The notes below the pieces were generated by a model. It ran no database searches. It was not told the origin of the DNA and saw only the letters and a list, made by a program, of their open reading frames with translations. Below are positions 36,683 through 45,751 of a stretch of DNA of 64,000 bases, in pieces. This DNA comes from Rickettsiales bacterium (GTDB taxonomy: Bacteria > Pseudomonadota > Alphaproteobacteria > Rickettsiales > UBA998), in NCBI GenBank assembly GCA_024304995.1, contig JAMWZD010000002.1, forward strand, positions 558,001-622,000, given 5' to 3'. Numbering within the stretch: position 1 is the stretch's first letter; every line of letters begins with the position of its first letter. A program made the translations under genes and the position numbers.

Positions 36683-36715
36683 AAAGGATTGAGAGTTTCT
36701 CAGTCCTTTCTTTTT
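36683..36715 (+). terminator. Intrinsic terminator after the unknown gene at 36250-36675
   Basis: AAAGGATTGAGA and TCTCAGTCCTTT form a 12-base stem with one G-T pair, a GTT loop and a T-rich tail. Its right arm lies in the last codons of folK, which comes from the other strand. Confidence 0.8.
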
Positions 36716-37149
36716 ACATTACACTCCGCCCACACTTCTTTCAGCGGCAGCATCACAAAATCACGTTTGTGTGCTTCTTCGTGCGGTATGGTCAGCGTTT
36801 CGCTTTTATATTTTACACCGTCAATCGCAATAATATCGACATCAATCTCGCGTGGTGCCCAATGCCCGCGCGCAACGCGCCCGATGCTGGCTTCAATCTC
36901 TTTGACATCACGCAATAACTGCTCCCAGTCTTGCGTGTCACATTCCAGCGTTACCACCTGATTAATGAATGGCATATCCCATTCCTGCGGCGCATCATCA
37001 TCCAGCAAAGCGGGAGATTCATAGAGGGAAGAACATTTCAGACTGTGAGCATCTGCGTAAGGCAGGGCGCATAAATAACGTATTGCCTGCCTTAAATTAT
37101 TGCGCACATCTCCCACATTGCCACCCAGACCAAATGCAATTTTAGGCAT
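36700..37149 (-). CDS. folK: 2-amino-4-hydroxy-6-hydroxymethyldihydropteridine pyrophosphokinase
   Basis: About 149 residues. The ATG at 37149 overlaps the folB stop by 8 bases and gives the family start MPKIAFGLGGNVGD; a longer frame to 37194 would overlap folB by 53 bases. Motifs: LGGNVGD, YESPAL, FINQVVTLE, and HWAPREIDVDIIAIDG, the catalytic RxxDxDI. It pyrophosphorylates the pterin before FolP. It is the second gene of folB-folK. Confidence 0.92.
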   Translation of the reverse strand: MPKIAFGLGGNVGDVRNNLRQAIRYLCALPYADAHSLKCSSLYESPALLDDDAPQEWDMPFINQVVTLECDTQDWEQLLRDVKEIEASIGRVARGHWAPREIDVDIIAIDGVKYKSETLTIPHEEAHKRDFVMLPLKEVWAECNVKRKD

Positions 37150-37555
37150 GTGCAAGCCCTTGTGGCAAGGTGGAATAGGTGAAAGACGCACCACCTTTTA
37201 ATTCAGCAACAGGGGCTTCTGGTTTGAATAACGTAAGTGTGAACGCACAGTCTTTCACACCAGTTTCAGCAATATGTGCATCCAGCCATTTCTGAACGGC
37301 GTTGCCAAGATATGGCGTGAGATACTCAATCAACTGAAACTCCTTGCCCTGCAATGCTGCTTTTAAATGCTGCGTCAATGCGTCATAGCACAAAAAACCT
37401 TCACCATCTTTTTGCGAGGCGATTGGCATGGTTGAAAAATAAATCGTAATGTCTAACGCAATAGGTTGTGTTGCCATTCGTTCCTGCGCACCAAAACCAA
37501 GATGCACAGGCAAAGTGAGTTGATGCAGGGAAAGGGCGCAAGGGTAATGAGTCAT
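37142..37555 (-). CDS. folB: Dihydroneopterin aldolase
   Basis: A 137-residue protein of the FolB/DHNA fold (residues 8-115): VHLGFGAQER near the start, a DITIYFS strand, a CYDALTQHLKAAL helix region, the FQLIEYL segment and a final FTLTLFKPEAP strand. It is more divergent than most FolB proteins, but its place ahead of folK supports the call. It converts dihydroneopterin to hydroxymethyldihydropterin in folate synthesis. Confidence 0.82.
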   Translation of the reverse strand: MTHYPCALSLHQLTLPVHLGFGAQERMATQPIALDITIYFSTMPIASQKDGEGFLCYDALTQHLKAALQGKEFQLIEYLTPYLGNAVQKWLDAHIAETGVKDCAFTLTLFKPEAPVAELKGGASFTYSTLPQGLAHA

Positions 37556-37585
37556 GACGCTACTATAATGCGAGCCTGAGGAAAC

Positions 37586-38032
37586 TCAATCACCAAATGC
37601 AGAGGAAAAATCAGGCATGGTAAATTGCGGAGCATGTGTTTTTTCTTCCCATAAATCATCCGAGAATTTCAGCGTGCCAAGCTGCGCATCTGCCACGTGC
37701 TGCTGTTCAAAACCTACAGGATCACGCTCATCATAATGCGAAAAAATATCGGGGGTCTGGCGTTGCAGCACGTCCATCATCTCGCGCAATTCTTCAAGCA
37801 GGGAAGGACTATGGCATACGCCGAGCAGTTCCACGCTGTCAACCCGCGCCCATGCGCTGGCGCTGCGTTCAATGCGACTGTCGCGCAATTCATGGCGCAT
37901 TTTCAGCTTTTTGCCGTCTGTGCCGTGCCATATGCCAGTGCCATAAACCATGCTTTCCATGCCGCGAAACCATGCGCGGGCTTTTTGAGCCTCGGCTTCC
38001 TGTTTTGCACGCTGTCCTACTGTTGTCGCCAT
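37586..38032 (-). CDS. Unknown 148-residue protein
   Basis: A soluble, charged protein with no signal or membrane helix and no recognised domain. The N-terminal third is basic and rich in Lys/Arg/Ala (residues 1-30) and the rest acidic/hydrophobic. It sits 30 bases upstream of folB on the same strand and may be co-transcribed; it is divergent from pabC. GC content and codon use match its neighbours, so it is probably a native gene. Confidence 0.55.
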   Translation of the reverse strand: MATTVGQRAKQEAEAQKARAWFRGMESMVYGTGIWHGTDGKKLKMRHELRDSRIERSASAWARVDSVELLGVCHSPSLLEELREMMDVLQRQTPDIFSHYDERDPVGFEQQHVADAQLGTLKFSDDLWEEKTHAPQFTMPDFSSAFGD

Positions 38033-38078
38033 AATTTATACTATAGCCTAATTTCGCAATCTCTGGTATGACAGTTGC

Positions 38079-38948
38079 GTGAAATCTGCATCTGAATATG
38101 TGTCTGTTAATGGTGAAATGGTACGCGCTGATGAGGCGTGTATTTCCATCTATGATCGTGGGTTGCGCTTTGGTGATGGCGTGTTTGAAACGATAGCAGT
38201 GGCGTATGGTGTGCCATATTGCTGGGATTTGCATCAGCAACGGTTGTTTGCTGGGTGTGATGCATTAAGGATACCCTATAAAAGCGCCGAATTGCGAGCG
38301 CATTGTGATGCATTAATTCAAAAAAATAACGTTGTGAACGGCATGTTGCGCATCATGGTGACTCGCGGCGTAGGGTCGCAGGGCTATCTGCCTGTGGGCA
38401 GTGCGTCACCAACGGTTATTATTGAAGCTACAGCAGTGAAACAAGGCTGCGCGGAACATAAAAATGATCTTTCACTATGGGTCAGTTCATATAAACGCCT
38501 GCATCCTGACACATTGCCCACACAAGCCAAGCTGATGCAGGGGGTCAATGCAACACTTGCCCGCATGGAAGCGCAGGATGCAGACTGTGATGAAGCATTG
38601 ATGCTGGATGTGAATCATCATATCAGCGAAGCGGCAAGCGGCAATCTGCTGTGGATGCGTGAGGGGAAATATTATACCGCCCATACAGATTCGGGCTGCC
38701 TGTCAGGCACGATGCTCGCTCAGCTGGCGCTGTTGTTAACCGCACCAGTGCAGCCAACATTGTTGCCGCTGGAAGAATTGCAACATATTGATGCACTGGT
38801 GATGACAAATGCCATCAAAGGTGCGGTGGCGGTGCGTATTGTGCGTTCAAATGAGATAGAATATCATTTTGACAAAAGCGTCACGCTGGCTGCGCATTGC
38901 AACGGTTTAATTCAGAAAGATATTGCGCGGCAGTGCAAGGGTTCGTAA
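38079..38948 (+). CDS. pabC: Aminodeoxychorismate lyase (class IV aminotransferase)
   Basis: A 289-residue PLP enzyme that starts with GTG at 38079. The start segment YVSVNGEMVRADEACISIYDRGLRFGDGVFETI matches the family (residues 7-40). The PLP lysine is in the PTQAKLMQGVN region and the DEALMLD...HISEAASGNLL motif follows. It makes p-aminobenzoate from aminodeoxychorismate. A branched-chain aminotransferase-like role is possible from the fold alone, but pabB two genes downstream supports PabC. Confidence 0.8.
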   Translation: MKSASEYVSVNGEMVRADEACISIYDRGLRFGDGVFETIAVAYGVPYCWDLHQQRLFAGCDALRIPYKSAELRAHCDALIQKNNVVNGMLRIMVTRGVGSQGYLPVGSASPTVIIEATAVKQGCAEHKNDLSLWVSSYKRLHPDTLPTQAKLMQGVNATLARMEAQDADCDEALMLDVNHHISEAASGNLLWMREGKYYTAHTDSGCLSGTMLAQLALLLTAPVQPTLLPLEELQHIDALVMTNAIKGAVAVRIVRSNEIEYHFDKSVTLAAHCNGLIQKDIARQCKGS

Positions 38949-38957
38949 GGTAGCATC

Positions 38958-40598
38958 ATGAAAAAATGGTTGATAATTGGTGGCGTTCTCGTCGCAGGGG
39001 GCGCAGCAGCGCATTACGCAGTGTGGAAGCAGCAGGTAGCATTTAACAATAATGCGCTTGAGCAGCTGGTGGCTGGTGTGAATAACAATCTTGGCACTAA
39101 AGCGCTTGAATTATCATATGATCAGAAATTAGAAGGTGAAGCCTATCCATTAAAAGCCAGTGTGAGCTACACAAACCCAGTGATTACGGTTAATCCCGCA
39201 TTTTATGAGCATCAGGCGGTGTCCTCTTTTTATGAAAATCTGGAAGGCGGTGCGCCAGTGATTGATGAAATCAGGGTCAACGGAGTATATGCAATTAATA
39301 GTGATAAACTGGGCAATGCCATAAGCTCAACCGTTGAAGGCGCTGCAATAATCAAAGGTAGTGAGAATGGGCAGAGTATTGCTTATGCGATGAAAAGTGA
39401 TGATACCATGCGTTGTGGCGTGGGGCTGGCGCGATCACCTTTATCTTACATTTTTAAAACGCACGAAACAAAACAGGGCGCACAGCAATTATTTGACGCT
39501 ATCAATCATCTCGATTGTGATACAAGCAACGTTATCGTTACAGATGAAACAGATAGCAGAGTGCTTTCTTCATGGGAGCAATATGACATTACGGTGGATG
39601 CCAAAGATGCTGGCAAACAGAATCATAAAATAATAGATTTTCAGGTGCAGCTGGATGGGCTTGAATATTCCCAGACGCAGCAGCAATTACTGGAAGATTA
39701 TGAGCAGGCATTTGCTCCTTTAAGTGATGCGCAGAAGTCCGTTTTTGCACTGCTGCAAAAGCACCCTGTGCCTGCTTTGTCGCAATCACAGGCAGGCAAG
39801 CAGAATATTGCGCTGGAAGGCACATATTCTGGCGCTGTGGGGGAAGAAGCACTGCAGCGTGACGATGCGGCATTTGACCTGCATATCAGCACATTCGATG
39901 TGAGCAATGCGTTATATGATTCCAGCGCACCATTCTCGCTGATGTTTAATGAGGACGCAATCAAGCTGAATTATGATGGTGACGTGACCTATCACCCTGC
40001 ATTTGAAGCGATGCTGAAAGACTCGATTGACGCCATTATTAAGATTATCCACAGTCCTGAATTGCAGGTGGATGCAGAGTTGAAAAAGGCGCTTATGGGA
40101 GTTTCAAAAGAACAGCTTACTGCGCTTGTGCCTCAGCTTTCAAAATTAGGCAGGATCAACATGGTGGCAGATGTGTCTTTGCCGAAAAAAGAAGGTAATA
40201 TCGCCATCAATAATTTAGGGTTTTCTGCAGCGCCATATCGCTTGATGGTGAACGGGCAGGGCAATCTTTCACCCATTAATGGCGAACTGACGATTAAATG
40301 TGATGCCTGCAAAAAACTGTTAACAAATTTGTTATCATATGCAGGCAATCTGCAAATGCTGGCGCGGGATATGTCTTTAGACAATATCCCCGCATCTGCT
40401 CAGTCACTCACGTTGACACCCGAATTAAACAAGGCGTTGGTAGGGTTCATCCTCAATCTTGACACAACAAAGGATGAAAAAGTGACGACCATCACCCTTA
40501 AAGCACAGCCAGAAACGGGAATTACTATATCTGATTTGCCTTTAATGGCAGTGATGATTCAGGGATTTGCGACGATTTCTCCTTATCTGAAACAATGA
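38958..40598 (+). CDS. Membrane-anchored periplasmic protein of unknown function, in the pab operon
   Basis: A 546-residue protein with an N-terminal anchor (MKKWLIIGGVLVAGGAAAHYA) and a large strand-rich periplasmic part. The alternating pattern (ALELSYDQKLEGEAYPLKASVSYTN) recalls DUF945-type proteins but I cannot assign it with confidence. It lies 9 bases after pabC and its stop overlaps pabB by 4 bases, so it is co-transcribed with folate genes though a link is not evident. It resembles in layout the 580-residue protein downstream of fdx. Confidence 0.6.
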   Translation: MKKWLIIGGVLVAGGAAAHYAVWKQQVAFNNNALEQLVAGVNNNLGTKALELSYDQKLEGEAYPLKASVSYTNPVITVNPAFYEHQAVSSFYENLEGGAPVIDEIRVNGVYAINSDKLGNAISSTVEGAAIIKGSENGQSIAYAMKSDDTMRCGVGLARSPLSYIFKTHETKQGAQQLFDAINHLDCDTSNVIVTDETDSRVLSSWEQYDITVDAKDAGKQNHKIIDFQVQLDGLEYSQTQQQLLEDYEQAFAPLSDAQKSVFALLQKHPVPALSQSQAGKQNIALEGTYSGAVGEEALQRDDAAFDLHISTFDVSNALYDSSAPFSLMFNEDAIKLNYDGDVTYHPAFEAMLKDSIDAIIKIIHSPELQVDAELKKALMGVSKEQLTALVPQLSKLGRINMVADVSLPKKEGNIAINNLGFSAAPYRLMVNGQGNLSPINGELTIKCDACKKLLTNLLSYAGNLQMLARDMSLDNIPASAQSLTLTPELNKALVGFILNLDTTKDEKVTTITLKAQPETGITISDLPLMAVMIQGFATISPYLKQ

Positions 40599-41818
40599 CA
40601 GCACGCTGGATAAACCCGCTTGATGCATTATATGCAGTGATATGCCATGAATATGATAATATTATATTACTCTATTCAGGTTTGAAAACGGGATATTCAG
40701 GACGTTATAGCTATCTTGCATTTGAGTGTGATGACCAGATCAGGGGTGATTCTGTCGATATGCTGAATCAATGCGTGCAACGCTCAGAACTTCCCAGATG
40801 GTTTGGCTCTATCGCCTATGAAGCATTGGGTGAACGTGTTGCGACCACCCAATGCCCTATTGCATCGCCTGCAATTCATTTCAGCCGCTATAAATATGTT
40901 ATCCGTTTTGATCATGAACAACAGACCTTAGCAGGTGACGTTAACGCCTTGCCGAAGCTGCGGGAAGTAACTTCAAAAGCTTATCCCGCAGTGAAAGAGT
41001 GTCACGCAGTGATGGACAGACAACGTTATATTGACAATGTGAAAGACGCGCTGGAGCAAATCCATGCAGGCAATTTTTATCAGGTCAATCTGACGCGGAA
41101 ATATGTGGGCGCTTTTGAGCGGGATCTCAGCGCGATGGATGCTTATGCCATGTATGCAAATTTATGCACTATCAGCCCTGCACCTTACAGCGCATTTCTC
41201 TGGCGGGAAGGGCAGGCGGTGCTGTCCTCTTCGCCAGAATTATTCATTCAGGTGGATGGGAATCGCACCATTACTTCCCGCCCGATTAAAGGCACTGCAT
41301 CCCGCGCACATGCTGCGATTGAACTTGAAAACAGCATCAAAGACCGTGCAGAAAATCTGATGATTGTTGATCTGATGCGCAATGATCTGGCGCGTTGTTC
41401 TGTGGCGGGCAGTGTGGATGTGACTAAATTATTTGATGTGGATAGCTTCGCCACCCTGCACCATCTTTCTTCCACCATCACAGCAACGTTGCAAAAAAAT
41501 GTGGGCATAGCCGATATTCTGAAAGCGACTTTTCCGCCAGGCTCAATGACAGGTGCGCCAAAATGTTCTGCAATGGACTGGATTGCACGCAAAGAGCAGA
41601 TGCAGCGCGGCATATATAGCGGCGCGATTGGCTGGATTAATGGCACACAATGTGATCTCTCTGTTGTCATTCGCACTCTGATTGCGCAAGATGATCAGTT
41701 CGAATTTCAGGTGGGAGGAGGCATCGTAGCGGATTCTGATGCCGAGAATGAATATCAGGAAATTCTCACCAAATCCAAAGCGCTGGCAGGCATGTTGAAA
41801 ATTCAGATGCCTCAGTAA
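40595..41818 (+). CDS. pabB: Aminodeoxychorismate synthase component I
   Basis: A 407-residue chorismate-binding enzyme. The C-terminal domain (about residues 140-400) has the signature set: IHAGNFYQVNLTRKY, SSSPELFI, SRPIKGTASR, LMIVDLMRNDLARC, HHLSSTITATL, ATFPPGSMTGAPK, SGAIGWIN and FQVGGGIVADSDAE. The N-terminal domain is short. Together with a PabA glutaminase (not in the window) it makes aminodeoxychorismate, feeding PabC. TrpE is the other option, but the neighbourhood of pabC and folate genes favours PabB. Confidence 0.88.
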   Translation: MTARWINPLDALYAVICHEYDNIILLYSGLKTGYSGRYSYLAFECDDQIRGDSVDMLNQCVQRSELPRWFGSIAYEALGERVATTQCPIASPAIHFSRYKYVIRFDHEQQTLAGDVNALPKLREVTSKAYPAVKECHAVMDRQRYIDNVKDALEQIHAGNFYQVNLTRKYVGAFERDLSAMDAYAMYANLCTISPAPYSAFLWREGQAVLSSSPELFIQVDGNRTITSRPIKGTASRAHAAIELENSIKDRAENLMIVDLMRNDLARCSVAGSVDVTKLFDVDSFATLHHLSSTITATLQKNVGIADILKATFPPGSMTGAPKCSAMDWIARKEQMQRGIYSGAIGWINGTQCDLSVVIRTLIAQDDQFEFQVGGGIVADSDAENEYQEILTKSKALAGMLKIQMPQ

Positions 41819-42660
41819 TTCACCGCATTTTTATCGTGAACATCTGATAGTGCAAGCAGGGTTATAGGGATTATAAAAAGAGCTGTGATAATCAACGGTA
41901 GTGAAATCAGCAATAATAACATTAACCCTGCAATGTTCGTCCAGCGTTCAGCCCCCAGATGAACAAAGATTCTGTGATTCAGCGCAAATGCCTGCGCTAT
42001 GCCTGCATTGCGTTCAATCACAATTAACGGCAGATATGCAAAATAGGTCATGATGAAAATGGCTATGATCGTGCCTAATATAATAGCCAGATTTCCAAGC
42101 ATTATCGTTCCCAGCCACGGCAATGAAAATGCCAGCAGGGCAGGGGGAAGCGAAGTTACCAGCAACACACCACCATGTTTTTTCAGGATTGAAAAAATAT
42201 AGCGAAATGACAGAAGCTGCACACGAAACAATCTTAACACGCATATCTGCAATATGCCGAACATGAAATAGGTTGCAACTGGTGCAATCACTGCAGCGGC
42301 TGCGACTGGCAACATCATAGCTGAAGTGATAATAACGGCGGAGGCGAGCAGAAAAAAGATGCCGCAGATCAGAATTGGTGTTTGCGAATCTTTCAGAATT
42401 TCCAGAGCATTGCCAAGCAACGCGAGCAGCCCGCGGCTTTCCGTATAGTCCTCATCATCACTAATGCGTTCATAGGCATCCTGCTCAATAAACACATCAT
42501 AGAGTTCTGCATGTTGATAGGCTGGGCCTTGCTCATGACGCGTCTGATTATAGATAATATCTTCCTTATCAAGCGAACCATTGCGGATTTTGCGAGTGAT
42601 GCCGAGCAAGTCATATGGACCATTGCGTGAGCCATGTTCAATAATGAAATATTCGGTCAT
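41812..42660 (-). CDS. Multi-pass membrane protein with a GYF-like N-terminal domain
   Basis: A 282-residue protein. Residues 1-50 (YFIIEHGSRNGPYDLLGITRKI..GSLDKEDII) resemble a GYF_2/DUF4339-type domain. Five or six membrane helices follow (from about residue 95 to 275). The family commonly sits at the membrane with unknown function. Its ATG shares one base with the MarR-like stop (TAATG), so it forms a pair with that regulator. It ends 7 bases into the convergent pabB gene. Confidence 0.65.
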   Translation of the reverse strand: MTEYFIIEHGSRNGPYDLLGITRKIRNGSLDKEDIIYNQTRHEQGPAYQHAELYDVFIEQDAYERISDDEDYTESRGLLALLGNALEILKDSQTPILICGIFFLLASAVIITSAMMLPVAAAAVIAPVATYFMFGILQICVLRLFRVQLLSFRYIFSILKKHGGVLLVTSLPPALLAFSLPWLGTIMLGNLAIILGTIIAIFIMTYFAYLPLIVIERNAGIAQAFALNHRIFVHLGAERWTNIAGLMLLLLISLPLIITALFIIPITLLALSDVHDKNAVNY

Positions 42661-43004
42661 TATGCTGTCGCTGCCTTCTTTCCTGTGTAATATTGTTCCA
42701 GAATATCAGAAAACTGCCGTAAAAATTCGATGCCTTTAAGGGTTTTTCCGCAATAAACCTGACGTTTATCTTCCGTGCTGGCAATGCGCTTGACAAAGTC
42801 ATAGCTGGTCAGCAATTCCAAACCGCGGCAGATGGCAGGTTTTGGAATATTCAGCTGATCTGATAGTGATGTTACGGTGTGTTGTTCCTCTACCAGATAA
42901 ATATGCATTAAAATGCGCCATTGCCGCATGGTGAGTTCATGTTCCAGCACCGCATCCATGCGTTGCAAAATCTGATACCAGTCTTTTAGTTTTTGATGTG
43001 TCAT
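42660..43004 (-). CDS. MarR-family transcriptional regulator
   Basis: About 114 residues from the ATG at 43004 (a TTG at 43019 is in frame). The winged-helix pattern is clear: MRQWRILMHIYLVEEQHTVTSLSDQLNIPKPAICRGLELLTSYDFVKR (helix-turn-helix about 28-72) and a wing with EDKRQVYCG. MarR regulators usually repress a neighbouring gene and respond to small ligands. It is coupled by TAATG to the membrane protein gene, which it may regulate. No operator could be identified. Confidence 0.8.
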   Translation of the reverse strand: MTHQKLKDWYQILQRMDAVLEHELTMRQWRILMHIYLVEEQHTVTSLSDQLNIPKPAICRGLELLTSYDFVKRIASTEDKRQVYCGKTLKGIEFLRQFSDILEQYYTGKKAATA

Positions 43005-43022
43005 AGTCCGTAGCTTCAAAAA

Positions 43023-44393
43023 TTATGCTGTATAGCGTTGTTGTAGATAAGCGAATAATGCGCGCACTCCCATAGCTTCCCCGCCTTTGGGCCTGCCAGG
43101 TTTGCCGCTGACATTCCACGCCATCATATCAATGTGGAACCAGTCGCATTTAGTGGTAACAAAGGTCTGAAGATATAAGGCTGCGGTAATTGCTCCGCCA
43201 TAACCGCCAGAGGAAGTGTGGTTAATATCTGCGATGCTGCTTTTCAACATGCGTTTATAGGGTTTGTGCAATGGGAGTTCCCATAACATATCCTGCATTT
43301 CGTTTGAAAGTGCTATCAGCTTTGCCGCTTCTGCGCGGTTATTGGCAAAACAGGCGGGCATTTCCGTGCCCAGTGCCACGCGGGCAGCGCCTGTGAGGGT
43401 GGCGCAATCAATAATTAATTCAGGTTCCTGCTCGCACGCATCAGTCAGCGCGTCAGATAAAATCAGTCTGCCCTCTGCATCCGTATTGCCAATCTCCACC
43501 GTTGTGCCATTACGCGCCGTAATCACATCCGATGTGCGAAAAGCATTGCCACTGACACTGTTTTCCACAGCAGGCACAAGCAAACGAAGTTGCACTGGCA
43601 GTTTATGCGACATAATCATATGTGCAAGCCCAATCACGGCAGCTGCGCCACCCATATCTTTCTTCATCAGCGCCATATTGCTTGAGGATTTAATGTCCAG
43701 TCCTCCAGAATCAAAGCAGACACCTTTGCCCACTAGCGTCACTTTGGGATGGTCTGCATCTCCCCAGCTCAACTGTGCGTAATGCGGTTTAAAGTCAGAT
43801 GCTTTTCCCACCGTATAGACCAGTGGATAATCTTTTTGCAAAGCATCACCTTTGATAATATTTACTTTGGCGTTGTGCGCCTTGCCAAGTTCAGCAACCT
43901 TTTGCACCAATGTTTCAGGATAAAGATAGCATGGTGGCATATTGACAAGATCACGCACTTTGAATGTTGCATCACGCGCAATTTCAAGGTCTTTTTTGTA
44001 AGCATCATCCAGCTTCAGCTTTGGAAATTCGGTATTGTCAGATGATGAAATATAATCCTTAAAGTCATATTGCGCCAGCAGCCAGCCAAGCTGGTGCAGT
44101 TTTTTAGTATCATCACTGATGCTGTCTGCTTCGGAATGATACGAATAATCTATATGATATTCCAGCGGCGCTATGGTTCTGGCAATGCCAGCAATGGCAT
44201 ACATATCCTGCACATCATCCACGGTTTTCAGCACAAATGCCATGTTGCCGTCATCATCCATACAGGGAATATGAGCGCTTTCTTTTTTATGAAGATTTCG
44301 CAGCGTTACCCAGTTTTTCAGGCGTTCACCACCCAGTGCAAGCGCAGCTGCTTCCACATCATTCTTATCTAATACGTAAATTGCTATAGTCAT
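43023..44393 (-). CDS. M17-family leucyl aminopeptidase
   Basis: A 456-residue cytosolic enzyme. The C-terminal catalytic domain has the M17 set: VTLVGKGVCFDSGGLDIKSSSNM with metal Asp, the catalytic KKDMGGAA lysine, NSVSGNAFRTSDVI, and the NTDAEGRLILSDAL signature with Asp/Glu metal ligands. It uses two metals to remove N-terminal residues. The N-terminal domain is shorter and more divergent than E. coli PepA. It follows folP with a short gap and precedes the MarR gene. Confidence 0.92.
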   Translation of the reverse strand: MTIAIYVLDKNDVEAAALALGGERLKNWVTLRNLHKKESAHIPCMDDDGNMAFVLKTVDDVQDMYAIAGIARTIAPLEYHIDYSYHSEADSISDDTKKLHQLGWLLAQYDFKDYISSSDNTEFPKLKLDDAYKKDLEIARDATFKVRDLVNMPPCYLYPETLVQKVAELGKAHNAKVNIIKGDALQKDYPLVYTVGKASDFKPHYAQLSWGDADHPKVTLVGKGVCFDSGGLDIKSSSNMALMKKDMGGAAAVIGLAHMIMSHKLPVQLRLLVPAVENSVSGNAFRTSDVITARNGTTVEIGNTDAEGRLILSDALTDACEQEPELIIDCATLTGAARVALGTEMPACFANNRAEAAKLIALSNEMQDMLWELPLHKPYKRMLKSSIADINHTSSGGYGGAITAALYLQTFVTTKCDWFHIDMMAWNVSGKPGRPKGGEAMGVRALFAYLQQRYTA

Positions 44394-44407
44394 TTGGACA
44401 ATATAGT

Positions 44408-45193
44408 TTAGATTAGCGCATCACGCAATTGTGTATGTCGTTTTACGTCATGCACGCGAATATAGTCTGCCCCCTGTGACATTAAAAAATGCGACGCGAG
44501 CAAAGTGAGGTTGTCACGTGCCATCATGCCTGCGTCAATCGTGAAGTCAAAAAAGCAGGATTTGCGTGAATGTCCGTAATAAAGCGGCAGTCCAAGTGAT
44601 TGTAATATCTTGATATTCCATATTAGCTGCAGAGATTGTTGCGCATTTTTGCCAAAGCCCAGCCCTGCATCCAGCACTAAACGTTGTTTTGAAATGCCTG
44701 CACCTTCACAACGTGCGATCATTGTTTCAAAACTATGCAGCACCAGTTGCGTGGCATCCACATTGTCTGGAATGGTGATGGATTTGTCTGCTGGAACGGT
44801 AAGAGAATGCATAATGACATAATCACATGGTGCATCTGCAATCACTTCCAGCATCGCGTCATCCTGCCCGCCAGACACATCGTTAATAGTGTCTGCATAA
44901 TGCTGAAGTGCGAATGAAGCGGTTCTGGCGTGGCGTGTATCTATACTGATTTTTCTGCCATGCTGATGCGCAAAGGCAATTAATTCTGGCAAAAGATGCA
45001 GCCGTTCAATTTCCGCTTCTGGTGAAAGGGGTATAGCATCAGGGCGGGTGGATTCTGCACCAATATCTATCACATCTGCACCATCCCGAATAAACTGCTT
45101 TAGTTGCTGTAAAGCTGCATCATCATTAACATATTTCCCACCATCAGAAAAAGAGTCAGGCGTAAGGTTTAAGATGCCGACAATCTGTGTCAT
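44408..45193 (-). CDS. folP: Dihydropteroate synthase
   Basis: A 261-residue TIM barrel. Signatures: IVGILNLTPDSFSDGGKY at the start, DIGAESTRP (about residues 40-50), SIDTRHART and DAGLGFGKN. It joins p-aminobenzoate to the pterin and is the sulfonamide target. Its start overlaps the J-domain gene's stop by 4 bases. Confidence 0.95.
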   Translation of the reverse strand: MTQIVGILNLTPDSFSDGGKYVNDDAALQQLKQFIRDGADVIDIGAESTRPDAIPLSPEAEIERLHLLPELIAFAHQHGRKISIDTRHARTASFALQHYADTINDVSGGQDDAMLEVIADAPCDYVIMHSLTVPADKSITIPDNVDATQLVLHSFETMIARCEGAGISKQRLVLDAGLGFGKNAQQSLQLIWNIKILQSLGLPLYYGHSRKSCFFDFTIDAGMMARDNLTLLASHFLMSQGADYIRVHDVKRHTQLRDALI

Positions 45194-45750
45194 GCGGTCA
45201 GCCTCATTTCCTGAGCCACTTTAAACGCAGTATAGACCATCACATCTGAATTGCTCAGACGCTGCGCCAGACAATATGCATCTGATGCAATAAAGATGTC
45301 ATATTCAGCTTGCATCTGCTCTGCCAATGCCCCCAGCATCCTGTAATAATGACGCATATCATTCAGGCTCATATAGGTGGCGCAGTTCTTATCATTCAGC
45401 TCATGGCAGCACGCAAGCAATTCACCAAACTCCCCACGTTTCGCCTGTTCATATGCTTGGTTGATGCGCGGCATTGTTTCTGGCGCTGTTTTTGCAACAT
45501 CGGGATGGTGCGCTTTGCACAAGGCGCGATATAGTGATTTGCTCAAATGCTGAAGCTGCAATGCATCGGTTTTCTGTTCAGTTTTTGGGGTGTTTCCTGT
45601 GCTATGCGAACGCATATGAGCGCCAATCATATGATAATAACGCTGCAGGGTGCTGTCTGTCTGTTTTCGCGCTGCGCTGAGTTTTTGCTGCACACGGTGA
45701 TAGCGCATCGAAGCGCAGTTAATTGAAATGATCAGTTCCTGCAATTCCAT
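45190..45750 (-). CDS. J-domain-containing protein
   Basis: About 186 residues from the ATG at 45750, which follows the comM stop (TGATATG). A J-domain-like segment lies in the middle (about residues 65-100) with the diagnostic HHPDVA histidine-proline-aspartate and flanking helix LYRALCKA; no zinc repeats. It would recruit an Hsp70. The C-terminal part is helical. It is unlike DnaJ, HscB or DjlA in length. It links comM and folP in one run. Confidence 0.75.
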   Translation of the reverse strand: MELQELIISINCASMRYHRVQQKLSAARKQTDSTLQRYYHMIGAHMRSHSTGNTPKTEQKTDALQLQHLSKSLYRALCKAHHPDVAKTAPETMPRINQAYEQAKRGEFGELLACCHELNDKNCATYMSLNDMRHYYRMLGALAEQMQAEYDIFIASDAYCLAQRLSNSDVMVYTAFKVAQEMRLTA

Positions 45751-45751
45751 A

